Part shown: positions 1 through 6,984 of the stretch, piece by piece
Layout of the letters: each line of letters starts with the position of its first letter
How positions within the stretch are numbered: position 1 is the stretch's first letter
Source: an uncultured Bacilli bacterium
Lineage (GTDB): Bacteria > Bacillota_I > Bacilli_A > RF39 > UBA660
Assembly (NCBI GenBank): GCA_944327425.1
Contig: CALVHJ010000006.1
Coordinates: forward strand, 1 to 24,705
DNA: 24,705 nucleotides
Direction of reading: 5' to 3'
Translations under genes and position numbers: made by a program
The notes under the pieces: model-generated
Told to the model about the DNA's origin: nothing
Seen by the model: the letters and a program-made list of their open reading frames with translations, nothing else
Database searches by the model: none

Positions 1-34
1 ATACTTTAAGTATACAACATATGAATATAAAAGT

Positions 35-63
35 AAAGAAAAAAGAGGAATTAACTAATCCTC
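35..63 (-). terminator. Rho-independent terminator of the lipoprotein gene
   Basis: On the minus strand a short GAGGA/TCCTC stem (45-49 with 59-63) is followed by a run of six T (39-44) and further T-rich sequence. The stem overlaps the TAG stop codon of the lipoprotein gene. The stem is only 5 bp, so it may be a modest terminator. Confidence 0.6.
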
Positions 64-597
64 ATCATAATTATATACCCCATGTATTTTCTCTAGTACT
101 TCTTCACTAGGTTGCTCTACTACCCACTTGCCATCAGTTTTAGTAACATTAAATACAATATTATAAGAAATTGTATCATTCATATCTCGCATTTCTTCTA
201 ATTTATAATCCATATATAAATCATTATCATATTCCCCATCTGTTAAAAATTCATCTTGATGGCTATTTAAATAAATACTAGCATTTTTTTGAGCTTTATA
301 TAAATCATAAACTGTTATTTTAACCGTAACCATCGCTGTATCTCCATCATAATCTTCATTCTCTATGGTATAAATTAAATCACGATATTGTCTTTTTAAA
401 ACTTCTTTATAAGTCTCACTCCCTTTATCAGTCAAATTTTCATTTGAAACAAGCTCATCAATATCTTCTAAAACATTATTACTTAAACCTTTATATTCAT
501 TTAAGTATTCCTCAACTGCATCTGCTGCCTTATCATTAGAACAAGAGCATCCAACTACCATTACTAAACTTATAAGCATAACCAATATTTTTTTCAT
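55..597 (-). CDS. Putative lipoprotein, 180 aa
   Basis: This protein is likely exported and lipid-anchored on the outer face of the membrane. The N-terminus is a lipoprotein signal: MKK, a hydrophobic stretch, then a lipobox ending VVGC with Cys17 as the expected modified residue, followed by a Ser/Asn/Lys/Asp linker. The remaining 160 residues are hydrophilic and acidic, with a helical first half (about 25-75) and a probable beta-rich second half containing a TDGKWVVEQ segment. That arrangement resembles small NTF2-like or DUF4878-type lipoproteins, but I do not recognise a specific family. The start is supported by GGTGA and AAGGA just upstream. It is transcribed divergently from the EIIB-like gene across an 86-bp gap, and a short terminator hairpin overlaps its stop. 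The function is unknown. Confidence 0.75.
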   Translation of the reverse strand: MKKILVMLISLVMVVGCSCSNDKAADAVEEYLNEYKGLSNNVLEDIDELVSNENLTDKGSETYKEVLKRQYRDLIYTIENEDYDGDTAMVTVKITVYDLYKAQKNASIYLNSHQDEFLTDGEYDNDLYMDYKLEEMRDMNDTISYNIVFNVTKTDGKWVVEQPSEEVLEKIHGVYNYDED

Positions 598-636
598 TCT
601 TCACCATTCCTTAATCTTATTATGTAGACAAAAACC

Positions 637-665
637 TTTATTTATACCAAAAATTATAGTATAAT
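637..665 (+). promoter_or_regulatory. Candidate promoter for the EIIB-like gene
   Basis: A perfect TATAAT (660-665) lies 18 bp upstream of the ATG at 684. The -35 at 17-bp spacing is weak (TTTATT, 637-642). The AGGTGA ribosome site is at 672-677. Confidence 0.5.
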
Positions 666-683
666 ATTAATAGGTGATAAAAA

Positions 684-1001
684 ATGGATACATGGTTACA
701 ATATTTAATAATTGGCATAGTTCTAATAATCGTTCTTTTAATTGTAATAAAACTAACTAAAAGAGATTTTAGAATAAAAGCAAATAAATTAATTAATTAT
801 TTAGGAGGAAAAGATAATATTGTCAGTGCGGAAGCTAACATGAGTAGATTTAAAGTTATCTTAAAAGATGTTAGTATTGTAAATAAAGAAGCAATTGAAA
901 AACTAGGTGCTAAAGGAATTGTAGAAATTGATAATCAATTAAAAATTATCTTTGGACCTAATGCTAAAGAATTAAAAAGGTATATTGATGATATTGTTTA
1001 A
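684..1001 (+). CDS. Membrane-anchored PTS EIIB-like protein lacking the active-site Cys
   Basis: This is a 105-residue protein with one N-terminal membrane helix (about 6-24) and a short basic linker, then a C-terminal domain that aligns with glucose-type PTS EIIB. It has LGGKDNI (about 40-46), the strand around EANMSRFKVILKD, the helix KEAIEKLGAKGIVEI and the final IIFGPNAKEL. In canonical EIIB the motif is DACITRLR, where Cys takes the phosphoryl group. Here the matching stretch reads EANMSRFK, so the Cys position is Asn and phosphotransfer is not expected. No EIIC or EIIA partner is next to it. The promoter, AGGTGA site and dedicated terminator support a real single-gene unit. It may sense or bind a PTS component or sugar phosphate, or have an unrelated structural role; this is inference. 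Confidence 0.75.
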   Translation: MDTWLQYLIIGIVLIIVLLIVIKLTKRDFRIKANKLINYLGGKDNIVSAEANMSRFKVILKDVSIVNKEAIEKLGAKGIVEIDNQLKIIFGPNAKELKRYIDDIV

Positions 1002-1035
1002 AACTAAACACCAAAGTTTAGTTTTTTAATTTTTT
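1001..1035 (+). terminator. Rho-independent terminator after the EIIB-like gene
   Basis: A perfect 9-bp stem AAACTAAAC (1001-1009) with GTTTAGTTT (1016-1024), a 6-nt loop and a T-rich tail (TTTTTT, AA, TTTTTT). It starts at the last base of the TAA stop. Confidence 0.85.
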
Positions 1036-1049
1036 CTATTAATGAACAA

Positions 1050-1078
1050 CTGATATTATTATACTAATAATATATAAT
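1050..1078 (+). promoter_or_regulatory. Candidate promoter for the 63-aa basic protein
   Basis: CTGATA (1050-1055) and a perfect TATAAT (1073-1078) are separated by 17 bp, 22 bp upstream of the ATG at 1100. An AGAGGTGA ribosome site is at 1089-1096. Confidence 0.6.
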
Positions 1079-1099
1079 ATTTATAAATAGAGGTGAAGT

Positions 1100-1291
1100 A
1101 TGAAAAAAACAGAGAAAATTTTATTTCCAGAAGGTTTTTTTACCAAACCTAGACCAACTATTAGCATGGAAGAAGCTTTAAAAGATGTGATCCCAGTTAA
1201 ATGGTCAAAAAAAGTAGCAAAAAATAAAAAGAAAGTAATTATAGGATTAGCTAAAAAAACTAACTTATTTAACAAGTGTTTATCGTTGTGA
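1100..1291 (+). CDS. Small basic protein of unknown function, 63 aa
   Basis: I do not recognise this protein. It is strongly basic, with Lys-rich stretches KKVAKNKKK and LAKKTN. It has a short N-terminal part with FPEGFFTKPRPT followed by an acidic helix (SMEEALKDVIP). There is no signal peptide or clear membrane helix, so it is probably cytosolic. A good promoter (1050-1078) and an excellent AGAGGTGA site 3-4 bases before the ATG support translation more strongly than the short length does. A longer open frame on the opposite strand (1081-1302) has no such signals and is taken as its shadow. The basic composition would fit nucleic-acid or ribosome binding, but nothing in the sequence shows this. 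Confidence 0.6.
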   Translation: MKKTEKILFPEGFFTKPRPTISMEEALKDVIPVKWSKKVAKNKKKVIIGLAKKTNLFNKCLSL

Positions 1292-1305
1292 TAAAAGACC
1301 AAGGT

Positions 1306-1333
1306 AATTTTGCAACATGATGTTGCATAAATT
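1306..1333. repeat. Inverted repeat (TGCAACA-TGA-TGTTGCA)
   Basis: A perfect 7-bp inverted repeat (1311-1317 with 1321-1327) around a 3-nt centre extends to about 12 bp with one bulge (AATTT/AAATT flanks). It lies 20 bp after the stop of the 63-aa gene. No T-run follows on either strand, so it is a poor intrinsic terminator. It could instead be a transcript-end stabilising hairpin or a protein-binding palindrome. The rest of the 1292-1455 gap holds no coding sequence that I can support. Confidence 0.5.
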
Positions 1334-1425
1334 CATTATTAAAATTTTATAGCATATATCTCATATTTATTGCAGACATTTCTTTTGCCAAAATATGAAC
1401 CACATTTATTATTTTCTACTATCGG

Positions 1426-1450
1426 AACCATTAAAGTTTTCTTAGTGGTT
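1426..1450. repeat. Inverted repeat / hairpin
   Basis: AACCATTAA (1426-1434) pairs with TTAGTGGTT (1442-1450) as a 9-bp stem with one G-T pair and a 7-nt loop. On the plus strand it is followed by TACATTT, so it could weakly end transcription of the small plus-strand gene facing the tRNA operon. Its role is uncertain. Confidence 0.4.
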
Positions 1451-1454
1451 TACA

Positions 1455-1480
1455 TTTAAAAAAGCCACAAAGGCTTAAAT
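1455..1480 (-). terminator. Terminator of the rimP...truB-tRNA operon
   Basis: On the minus strand AAGCC-TTTGT-GGCTT (1476-1462) is followed by a T-rich tail. It lies 7 nt beyond the CCA end of the tRNA, as expected for the end of the operon. Confidence 0.8.
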
Positions 1481-1487
1481 AACAAAT

Positions 1488-1563
1488 TGGCTGCCCTAGT
1501 AGGATTCGAACCTACGGAATCTCGGGGTCAGAGCCCGCTGCCTTACCGCTTGGCTATAGGGCA
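1488..1563 (-). tRNA. tRNA-Gln (anticodon CTG)
   Basis: This is a 76-nt cloverleaf. The acceptor stem is TGCCCTA/TAGGGCA with G discriminator and encoded CCA (1488-1490). The D arm is GCC/GGC and the T arm is GTAGG-TTCGAAT-CCTAC. The anticodon loop CTCTGAC has anticodon CTG (1531-1529). The TA at positions 8-9 and the overall sequence match Firmicutes tRNA-Gln closely. Two oddities are visible: the outer anticodon-stem pair (27-43) is a G-A mismatch, and the variable loop appears to be 6 nt rather than 5. The anticodon is CTG rather than the more usual TTG, so it should read CAG only. The 5' end is 7 nt after the truB stop, so it is probably made by processing the truB transcript. Confidence 0.92.
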
Positions 1564-1570
1564 ATATAGA

Positions 1571-2410
1571 TTATATAAGCATAACTTTAGGCTTATATAA
1601 ATCATCTTTCTTTTCATAAATAGCAACTTCTTCATTTTGATAAGTACACAATATAAGCTTATCATTACTATTAATAGATATCTTATTACCATGCCTAACT
1701 AATTTCATTTCTAAAGCATTTAAACAATATATAGGTATATTTAAAACATCTTTTATTTTTAATATTTGATATTTATTATTTTTAATATCTTCTATAGAAT
1801 AAGCATCTTCTAATTTAAAATTTCCTTGTCTTATTCTAACCAAATTATTCATAGTTCCAATTATACCCAGTTTATGAGTAATATCTCTAATTAAACTTCT
1901 AATATAAGTGCCCTTTAAAACTTTAGCTCTAAAAGTAATAATATCCCCTGTAAATGATAATAACTCTAATTCATAAACATAAACTTTTTTAATAGGTAAT
2001 TTAACTTCTTCCCCATTTCTTGCATATTCATATAGTTTTTTACCATTTACTTTAAGAGCACTATATTTAGGAACTTCCATTTGATATTCTCCTAGGAATG
2101 ATGCAAAAACTCTTAAAATATCTTCTTTAGTTGTCCTAACATTTCTTTCTTCTAAAACTGTTCCTGTAATATCCAAAGTATCCGTTTCTATTCCCAGTTT
2201 AATTTCAGCGATATATTCTTTATCAAGTGATGTTAATAATTCAGTTAATTTAGTATATTTACCTAAACAAACAACTAATACTCCTGTTGCCATAGGATCA
2301 AGCGTTCCCGTATGACCAACTTTCTTTTGTTTAAGTTCTTTACCAATAATATTTACAACATCTCTAGAAGTATAACCACTAGGTTTATTTACCACTATTA
2401 AACCCGACAT
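1571..2410 (-). CDS. truB: tRNA pseudouridine-55 synthase TruB
   Basis: It converts U55 in the T loop of tRNAs to pseudouridine. The 279-residue length is typical. The N-terminus has the family start LIVVNKPSGYTSRDVV, and the catalytic loop is VGHTGTLDPMATG with nucleophile Asp38. The KYSALKVNGKKLYEYAR segment and the KGTYIRSLIRDI motif of the substrate cleft follow, then a short C-terminal PUA-like tail. The ATG has AAGGA upstream and overlaps the end of the preceding 132-aa gene by 13 nt, so the two are translationally coupled. It is the last protein gene of the rimP-nusA-infB operon and directly precedes tRNA-Gln. The usual neighbour ribF is not here. Confidence 0.95.
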   Translation of the reverse strand: MSGLIVVNKPSGYTSRDVVNIIGKELKQKKVGHTGTLDPMATGVLVVCLGKYTKLTELLTSLDKEYIAEIKLGIETDTLDITGTVLEERNVRTTKEDILRVFASFLGEYQMEVPKYSALKVNGKKLYEYARNGEEVKLPIKKVYVYELELLSFTGDIITFRAKVLKGTYIRSLIRDITHKLGIIGTMNNLVRIRQGNFKLEDAYSIEDIKNNKYQILKIKDVLNIPIYCLNALEMKLVRHGNKISINSNDKLILCTYQNEEVAIYEKKDDLYKPKVMLI

Positions 2411-2796
2411 ATATCCATCCTTAACAAATTCATTCCTAAAGAGTCAAATATTTCTTTATAAACACTGCTAAATTTTGCTTCATTATAATAAAAATCACTA
2501 TTCATCATATTTTTAATTTTTTTTAACATTTGATAAAGTAATGGTTGTAAAAACTCTTCATTTCGTAAAAAGCCAATATCTTCTATAGCAATATCACTTG
2601 ATAAGAGCGAATTATATCCTAAAAAAAGCACAACATACCCCATAAAAAAGGAACGATAATAAAGCTTATAAATTTGAAAATAGTTAGCTTCTTGATACAT
2701 TTTTATATCTTCTCTTTTTAAAGGATATTTCTTTAATATCAAAAATTCTTCTTCTGAATTAAACTTACCCGTTAAAATCGTTAATTTATTATTCAT
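2398..2796 (-). CDS. Unknown 132-aa protein between rbfA and truB
   Basis: I do not recognise this protein. It is a mixed alpha/beta, tyrosine-rich protein: an N-terminal part with TGKFNSEEEFLILKKYPLKRED, a hydrophobic centre (SFFMGYVVLFLGYNSLL) that could be a buried strand pair, and a helical C-terminal third (PLLYQMLKKIKNMM, FSSVYKEIFDSLGMNLLRM). That last pattern resembles the end of GNAT acetyltransferases or a degenerate GNAT fold, where a C-terminal helix is followed by LGM. No acetyl-CoA Q/RxxGxG/A loop is visible. I placed the start at the ATG at 2796 because AGTGA lies 5 nt upstream; an in-frame GTG at 2805 has no ribosome site. It sits 5 nt after rbfA and overlaps truB by 13 nt, so it is a true operon member. 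Confidence 0.7.
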   Translation of the reverse strand: MNNKLTILTGKFNSEEEFLILKKYPLKREDIKMYQEANYFQIYKLYYRSFFMGYVVLFLGYNSLLSSDIAIEDIGFLRNEEFLQPLLYQMLKKIKNMMNSDFYYNEAKFSSVYKEIFDSLGMNLLRMDICRV

Positions 2797-2801
2797 AATA
2801 A

Positions 2802-3143
2802 TCACTTTTCTTTAATTTCTTTAATTATATTTTCAATATTACTTGCATATTCAAATGATTCATCATAAACAAATTCCAATATTGGCGTATGACGTAAATC
2901 AAGTCTTTGTGCCAGTTCACCACGAATAAAAGAACTAGCTTCATTCACTTCTTTCAAAAGAATTTTACGATCAAGCTTACTTAAAGAAGTAAAATACACT
3001 TTAGCATAACTAAGATCTCTCGATACTTTACAACCTGTTATAGTAACAGACTTTAATATCTCATCTTTTGCTTCTGTGAATATTATTTCACTAACCACTC
3101 TTGCAATATCACTAGATATTTTAGCTTGTTTTCTAGTTTGCAT
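2802..3143 (-). CDS. rbfA: Ribosome-binding factor A
   Basis: RbfA is a KH-fold protein that binds the 30S subunit late in assembly and helps 16S rRNA 5'-end maturation. The 113 residues match the family length. The N-terminal helix (RKQAKISSDIARVVSEII), the VTITGCKVSRDLSYAKVYFTSL strand-turn-strand and the FIRGELAQRLDLRHTPILEFVYD segment are diagnostic. A GGAGG site lies just before the ATG, which is inside the end of infB (11-nt overlap). The stop is TGA. Confidence 0.95.
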   Translation of the reverse strand: MQTRKQAKISSDIARVVSEIIFTEAKDEILKSVTITGCKVSRDLSYAKVYFTSLSKLDRKILLKEVNEASSFIRGELAQRLDLRHTPILEFVYDESFEYASNIENIIKEIKEK

Positions 3144-5241
3144 CCCCTACCTCCACCATTTCATAGCATTCAAGGATATCGCCAACTTTAATATCACTAA
3201 AATTATCTAAAGTAATACCACATTCATAACCTTTCTTAACTTCTTTAACACTATCTTTTCCTCTTTGAACACTGGCAATTTCTCCATCATAAACAATAAG
3301 ACCATCACGAATAAGTCTAACTTTAGCTCCATTTTTAATAATGCCATCTAAAACATAAGAACCGGCAATATTACCAACTTTAGAAAACTTAAATATTTGT
3401 CTAATTTCGGCATTTCCGAGTACTTTTTCTACAAACTCCGGATCAAGCATACCTCTCATAGCCAGTTCAATTTCCTCAATACATTTATAAATAATAGTAT
3501 AAAGTCTTATATCAACATTGTATTCTTTAGCTAATTCTTTAGTAATATTTGACGGACTTACATTAAACCCAATAATAATAGCATTAGAAGCATTAGCTAA
3601 AACTACATCGCTTTCCGTAATAGTTCCTATACCCGAACGGATAACATTTACTTTAACTCCCTCGACATCTATTTTAAGTAAACTATTTTTAACAGCTTCT
3701 TCGCTACCTCTTACATCAGCCTTTAAAACAACATTAATTTCTTTTTGACCACTATTAATTTTACTAAAAAGATCATCTAAAGAGATAACATCTTTTTTAT
3801 ACTTATTCTCCTTAGCATGTAAACTTCTTTTCAAAGCTACTTCTTTCGCTTCTTTCTCTGTTTCAAAAGCCATGAATTTATCACCAGCTGAAGGATTTTC
3901 TGATAAACCGGTAATTTCCACTGGCATTCCTGGTCCTGCCTCTAATATAGCCTCACCCAAATCATTTTTCATCGTTCTAACTTTACCATAAAAGGTTCCC
4001 ACAACAATAGGATCTCCTAGTCTAAGTGTTCCATTTAAAATAAGTAAACTAGCAACACCACCTACATTTTTATCTTGACGGGATTCAATAACTGATCCTA
4101 CCGCATATCTTTTCGGATTAGCCTTTAATTCTGCCACTTCACTTATAGCCAAAATGGTTTCTAAAAGTTTATCAATTCCTTCTCCAGTTTGAGCTGAAAT
4201 ATCAATAAATGGAACATTACCTCCCCATTCTTCCGGAGTAATGTTTATTTCTGCCATTTCTGTTCTTATTTTCTCAGGATTAGCACCAGGCTTATCAATT
4301 TTATTAACAGCTACAATTATTGGCACATTTGCACTTATTGCATGATCAACAGCTTCTTTAGTTTGAGGCATAACCCCATCATCTGCAGCCACAATAATAA
4401 TTACAATATCCGTTACACTTGCCCCTCTAGCTCTCATTTCTGTGAATGCTGCATGCCCTGGTGTATCAATAAATGTTATTTTATGACCATTCGTATCTAT
4501 TTGGTAAGCCCCAATATGTTGGGTAATTCCTCCTGCTTCTTTTTGTGCTACATGTGAATGCCTTATATAATCAAGTAATGTTGTTTTACCATGATCAACA
4601 TGCCCCATAATAGTAACAATTGGTGGACGTAAAACTAAATCTTCATCATCATCAACAATTTCATATTCTTCAAAATTTGCAACATCTTGCGTCTCTTCTC
4701 TTTTTAAAGTTTTATTATATTCTAAAGCAACAATTTCCGCATTTTCAAAATCAATTGGTTGATTAAGGGAAATCATTAATCCTAAAGTCATTAATTTCTT
4801 AATTATATCAGTTCCACTAATATTTAATAAAGAAGCTAAATCTCCCACACTCATTCCATCCTTATAAAGAATAACATTATCATCTTTACTATTCTTCATA
4901 AGTTTATTTTTATTTTTATACATTTCTTTTTTTAATTGGGTATAATCTTTACTATCATTTTGCTCTTTTTTCTTTTTTAACTTCTGCTTTTTATCTGTAA
5001 TATTAATATTCTTAGTAATATTACTACCCTCTACAATAGCATCAACAACTTGATCAATTGTCTCTTCATCATCAAATGTTTCATCTTCTGTAATTAAGTT
5101 TATAGCATTATCTAAAGATATTATTTCTTCATCACTTAGTATGTCATCACCAGTTTTTACTTCGATGCCTAAATCATCACATTTCTTTAATATTTCCGCC
5201 ACACTTAAATTTACATCTATTGCATATTCTTTAACACTCAT
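3133..5241 (-). CDS. infB: Translation initiation factor IF-2
   Basis: IF-2 is the GTPase that places fMet-tRNA on the 30S subunit and promotes subunit joining. Two IF2_N modules are visible (about 2-50 and 129-180), linked by a short Lys-rich stretch, so the N-terminal region is compact. The G domain has P-loop GHVDHGKT (about 213-220), DTPGHAAF (G3) and NKIDKPGAN (G4). Domains II, III and IV follow; domain III is marked by VVLKADVRGSEEAV. I chose the ATG at 5241 because AGAGGAG lies 8 nt upstream. An in-frame ATG two codons earlier would be only 2 nt from that site. Length is 702 aa. It follows ylxR by 15 nt and overlaps rbfA. Confidence 0.96.
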   Translation of the reverse strand: MSVKEYAIDVNLSVAEILKKCDDLGIEVKTGDDILSDEEIISLDNAINLITEDETFDDEETIDQVVDAIVEGSNITKNINITDKKQKLKKKKEQNDSKDYTQLKKEMYKNKNKLMKNSKDDNVILYKDGMSVGDLASLLNISGTDIIKKLMTLGLMISLNQPIDFENAEIVALEYNKTLKREETQDVANFEEYEIVDDDEDLVLRPPIVTIMGHVDHGKTTLLDYIRHSHVAQKEAGGITQHIGAYQIDTNGHKITFIDTPGHAAFTEMRARGASVTDIVIIIVAADDGVMPQTKEAVDHAISANVPIIVAVNKIDKPGANPEKIRTEMAEINITPEEWGGNVPFIDISAQTGEGIDKLLETILAISEVAELKANPKRYAVGSVIESRQDKNVGGVASLLILNGTLRLGDPIVVGTFYGKVRTMKNDLGEAILEAGPGMPVEITGLSENPSAGDKFMAFETEKEAKEVALKRSLHAKENKYKKDVISLDDLFSKINSGQKEINVVLKADVRGSEEAVKNSLLKIDVEGVKVNVIRSGIGTITESDVVLANASNAIIIGFNVSPSNITKELAKEYNVDIRLYTIIYKCIEEIELAMRGMLDPEFVEKVLGNAEIRQIFKFSKVGNIAGSYVLDGIIKNGAKVRLIRDGLIVYDGEIASVQRGKDSVKEVKKGYECGITLDNFSDIKVGDILECYEMVEVGDAN

Positions 5242-5256
5242 TATCATCTCTCCTCT

Positions 5257-5520
5257 CTATTTTTCACATAAACTAATAGCTTGCTCATACACACTAGAAG
5301 GAACAGGTACTTCTAATATTCTTTCTAATATTTTAGTTTCTAAAGCTTGTTTTATGACATCTTCACGTCGTTTTAAATAAGCCCCTCTACCGTTACCCTT
5401 ACCCGTCGGATCCACAATTACCTCTCCCTCCGGCGTTCTAACAATCCGCAGTAAATCTCTTTTTTCACACTTTTCTTTTGTTACAACACAAGTTCGCATA
5501 GGTATTTTTTTTATTTTCAT
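5257..5520 (-). CDS. ylxR: YlxR/RnpM family RNA-binding protein
   Basis: This is an 87-residue YlxR (DUF448) protein. The family marks are PMRTCVVTKEK near the N-terminus, LLRIVRTPEGEVIVDPTGK and the GRGAYL motif. In Bacillus the protein has been reported to bind and modulate RNase P (RnpM). An AGGGAT site precedes the ATG. It lies between nusA (45-nt gap) and infB, its usual place, but the ylxQ gene that normally follows it in Firmicutes is missing. Confidence 0.92.
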   Translation of the reverse strand: MKIKKIPMRTCVVTKEKCEKRDLLRIVRTPEGEVIVDPTGKGNGRGAYLKRREDVIKQALETKILERILEVPVPSSVYEQAISLCEK

Positions 5521-5565
5521 TTTATCCCTGCTTTCTTTTTTACTAAGCTTAAAATCTAAAGTAAA

Positions 5566-6678
5566 TTATTTATTCCCCTCAGCATTTATTTGTTCCATTG
5601 TCTTAATTTGAATTTTATATTTTGTTAAACGACTAGCAAGTCTTATATTACTTCCGGATTTACCTATAGCAAGTGGTAATTCTTCATTAGATACAACAGC
5701 TAAAGCTTCTTTTTTAACTGGATCCGTAATATTTACAATAGCATTTTTCGCTGGAGTTAAAGCTTTTTTAATATACTCTTCAGGGTTATCACTATATAAA
5801 ACAAAATCTAACTTTTCGCCATTTAACTCTTTATAAATACTAGCTAACCTTGAACCTTTTTCGCCAATACAAGTACCTATCGCATCAATTCTTTCATTAG
5901 TTGATGAAACGGCCACTTTACTTCTAATACCGGCATCTCTAACACAAGCATGCATAATTATTGTTCCATCCTGAAGTTCTGGTATTTCAAGTTCACAAAG
6001 TCTTCTCACAAAACCATAATGTTTTCTTGAAAGTAAAATTAATGGTCCTTTGGTATTATTCTCAATTTTAGTAACATATACACGGATATTTGAACCCATT
6101 TTTATAGTTTCACCAGGAATAATTTCGCTCTTAGGAAGTATACCTCTTGTTCTCCCTAAATCAATAAAGTAGTTTTTAGCATCTTCCATTGCCACAAGTC
6201 CCAGTAACATTTCTCCTTGTTTATTCTGAAATTCTTCTATTAAACTATTTTTCTCAGCTTCTCTAATTCTTTGCGTTAAAACTTGTTTAGCTGTTGATGC
6301 CGCAACCCGACCAAAATCTTTTGGGGTTACTTCTTTTTCAATCGTCTCTCCTACCGTTATTCCCGGAACCATCTCTATAGCTTGTTCTAATATTATTTGA
6401 GCATCAGGATTTATTTTCGGAGGTATTTTAACAACATTACCTTCCTCATCTATTTCTTCACTTCCATAATCAACATCATCAACCACAACTAAATAAGAGT
6501 AAACTTTAATCTCGCCAGTCTCTCTATTAATATCCACCCTAACATTAGTTTTAGAATTAAAATTCTTTTTATAAGCCGTAGTTAAAGCTTGTTCCATTCC
6601 TTCAAAAACAACATCTTCACTAATTCCTTTTTCTTTTACAATATTTTTAACAGCTTTAATAAATTCTTCACTATTCAT
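5566..6678 (-). CDS. nusA: Transcription termination/antitermination factor NusA
   Basis: NusA binds RNA polymerase and nascent RNA to control pausing, termination and antitermination. The 370 residues match the short Firmicutes form without the C-terminal acidic repeats. Visible parts are the N-terminal RNAP-binding domain (about 1-125, EEFIKAVKNIVKEKGIS onwards), S1 (about 130-200, GLVAMEDAKNYFIDLGRTRGILP), KH1 (RKHYGFVRRLCELEIPEL... GIRSKVAVSS) and KH2 (AIGKSGSNIRLASRLTKYKI). The ATG at 6678 has AGAGGTGA at ideal distance; an upstream in-frame GTG lies inside that site. It overlaps rimP by 8 nt. Confidence 0.95.
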   Translation of the reverse strand: MNSEEFIKAVKNIVKEKGISEDVVFEGMEQALTTAYKKNFNSKTNVRVDINRETGEIKVYSYLVVVDDVDYGSEEIDEEGNVVKIPPKINPDAQIILEQAIEMVPGITVGETIEKEVTPKDFGRVAASTAKQVLTQRIREAEKNSLIEEFQNKQGEMLLGLVAMEDAKNYFIDLGRTRGILPKSEIIPGETIKMGSNIRVYVTKIENNTKGPLILLSRKHYGFVRRLCELEIPELQDGTIIMHACVRDAGIRSKVAVSSTNERIDAIGTCIGEKGSRLASIYKELNGEKLDFVLYSDNPEEYIKKALTPAKNAIVNITDPVKKEALAVVSNEELPLAIGKSGSNIRLASRLTKYKIQIKTMEQINAEGNK

Positions 6679-6934
6679 TACCTTCACCTCTTTCTTTACT
6701 TGTTACATCTAAAATATAAGACTCATCTGTTAAATCATAACGATCAACAATAGGATTAATAATATTTGTTGCTAGAACTATAGTATCTAAATCAATACCA
6801 CCTATCTTATCAAGTACTACTGATAATACATTATAATTTCCACTGTTCTTTAAATAAGTAACACTATCAACAATAATTTCTTTTTCTTTTAAAGCCACTT
6901 TTATCAAGCTTTCTAATTCATCTAACTTTTTCAT
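6671..6934 (-). CDS. rimP: RimP, N-terminal domain only
   Basis: RimP helps 30S subunit assembly and is the gene normally upstream of nusA. Family RimP is about 150 residues: an N-terminal alpha/beta domain and a C-terminal SH3/Sm-like domain. Here only 87 residues are coded. The N-terminal domain is present (VDSVTYLKNSGNYNVLSVVLDKIGGIDLDTIVLATNIINPIVD, then YILDVTSKERG). That last motif matches the LEVSSPG(L/I)DRPL boundary, and the gene stops there. The nusA ribosome site lies inside its last codons, so no frameshifted remainder fits. I chose the ATG at 6934, which has AGAGGTG 4 nt upstream. Either a domain-minimised RimP or a non-functional remnant kept for coupling with nusA is possible. 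Confidence 0.8.
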   Translation of the reverse strand: MKKLDELESLIKVALKEKEIIVDSVTYLKNSGNYNVLSVVLDKIGGIDLDTIVLATNIINPIVDRYDLTDESYILDVTSKERGEGNE

Positions 6935-6959
6935 ACACACCTCTTTAAAATAATAATAA

Positions 6960-6984
6960 AAGCGGGAATTTTTAATGCCCACTT
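6960..6984 (-). promoter_or_regulatory. Leader hairpin upstream of rimP-nusA (possible attenuator)
   Basis: Between the promoter and rimP, AAGTGGG (6984-6978) pairs with CCCGCTT (6966-6960) around an 11-nt loop, with one G-U pair. On the transcribed strand it is followed by TTATTATTATTTT and then the rimP ribosome site. The form resembles an intrinsic terminator placed in the 5' leader of the operon that codes for NusA, a termination factor. Confidence 0.45.

Noticed and set aside
598..660. A promoter for the lipoprotein gene
   Set aside because: CATAAT- and TTGGTA-like boxes exist but their spacing (20 bp) is poor; no convincing pair could be chosen.
1081..1302. A 73-codon minus-strand reading frame opposite the small basic protein gene
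   Set aside because: It has no ribosome site or promoter and lies against a gene on the plus strand that has both.
3518..5380. Plus-strand reading frames opposite infB and ylxR
   Set aside because: They are antisense to conserved infB and ylxR coding sequence and have no start signals or recognisable products.
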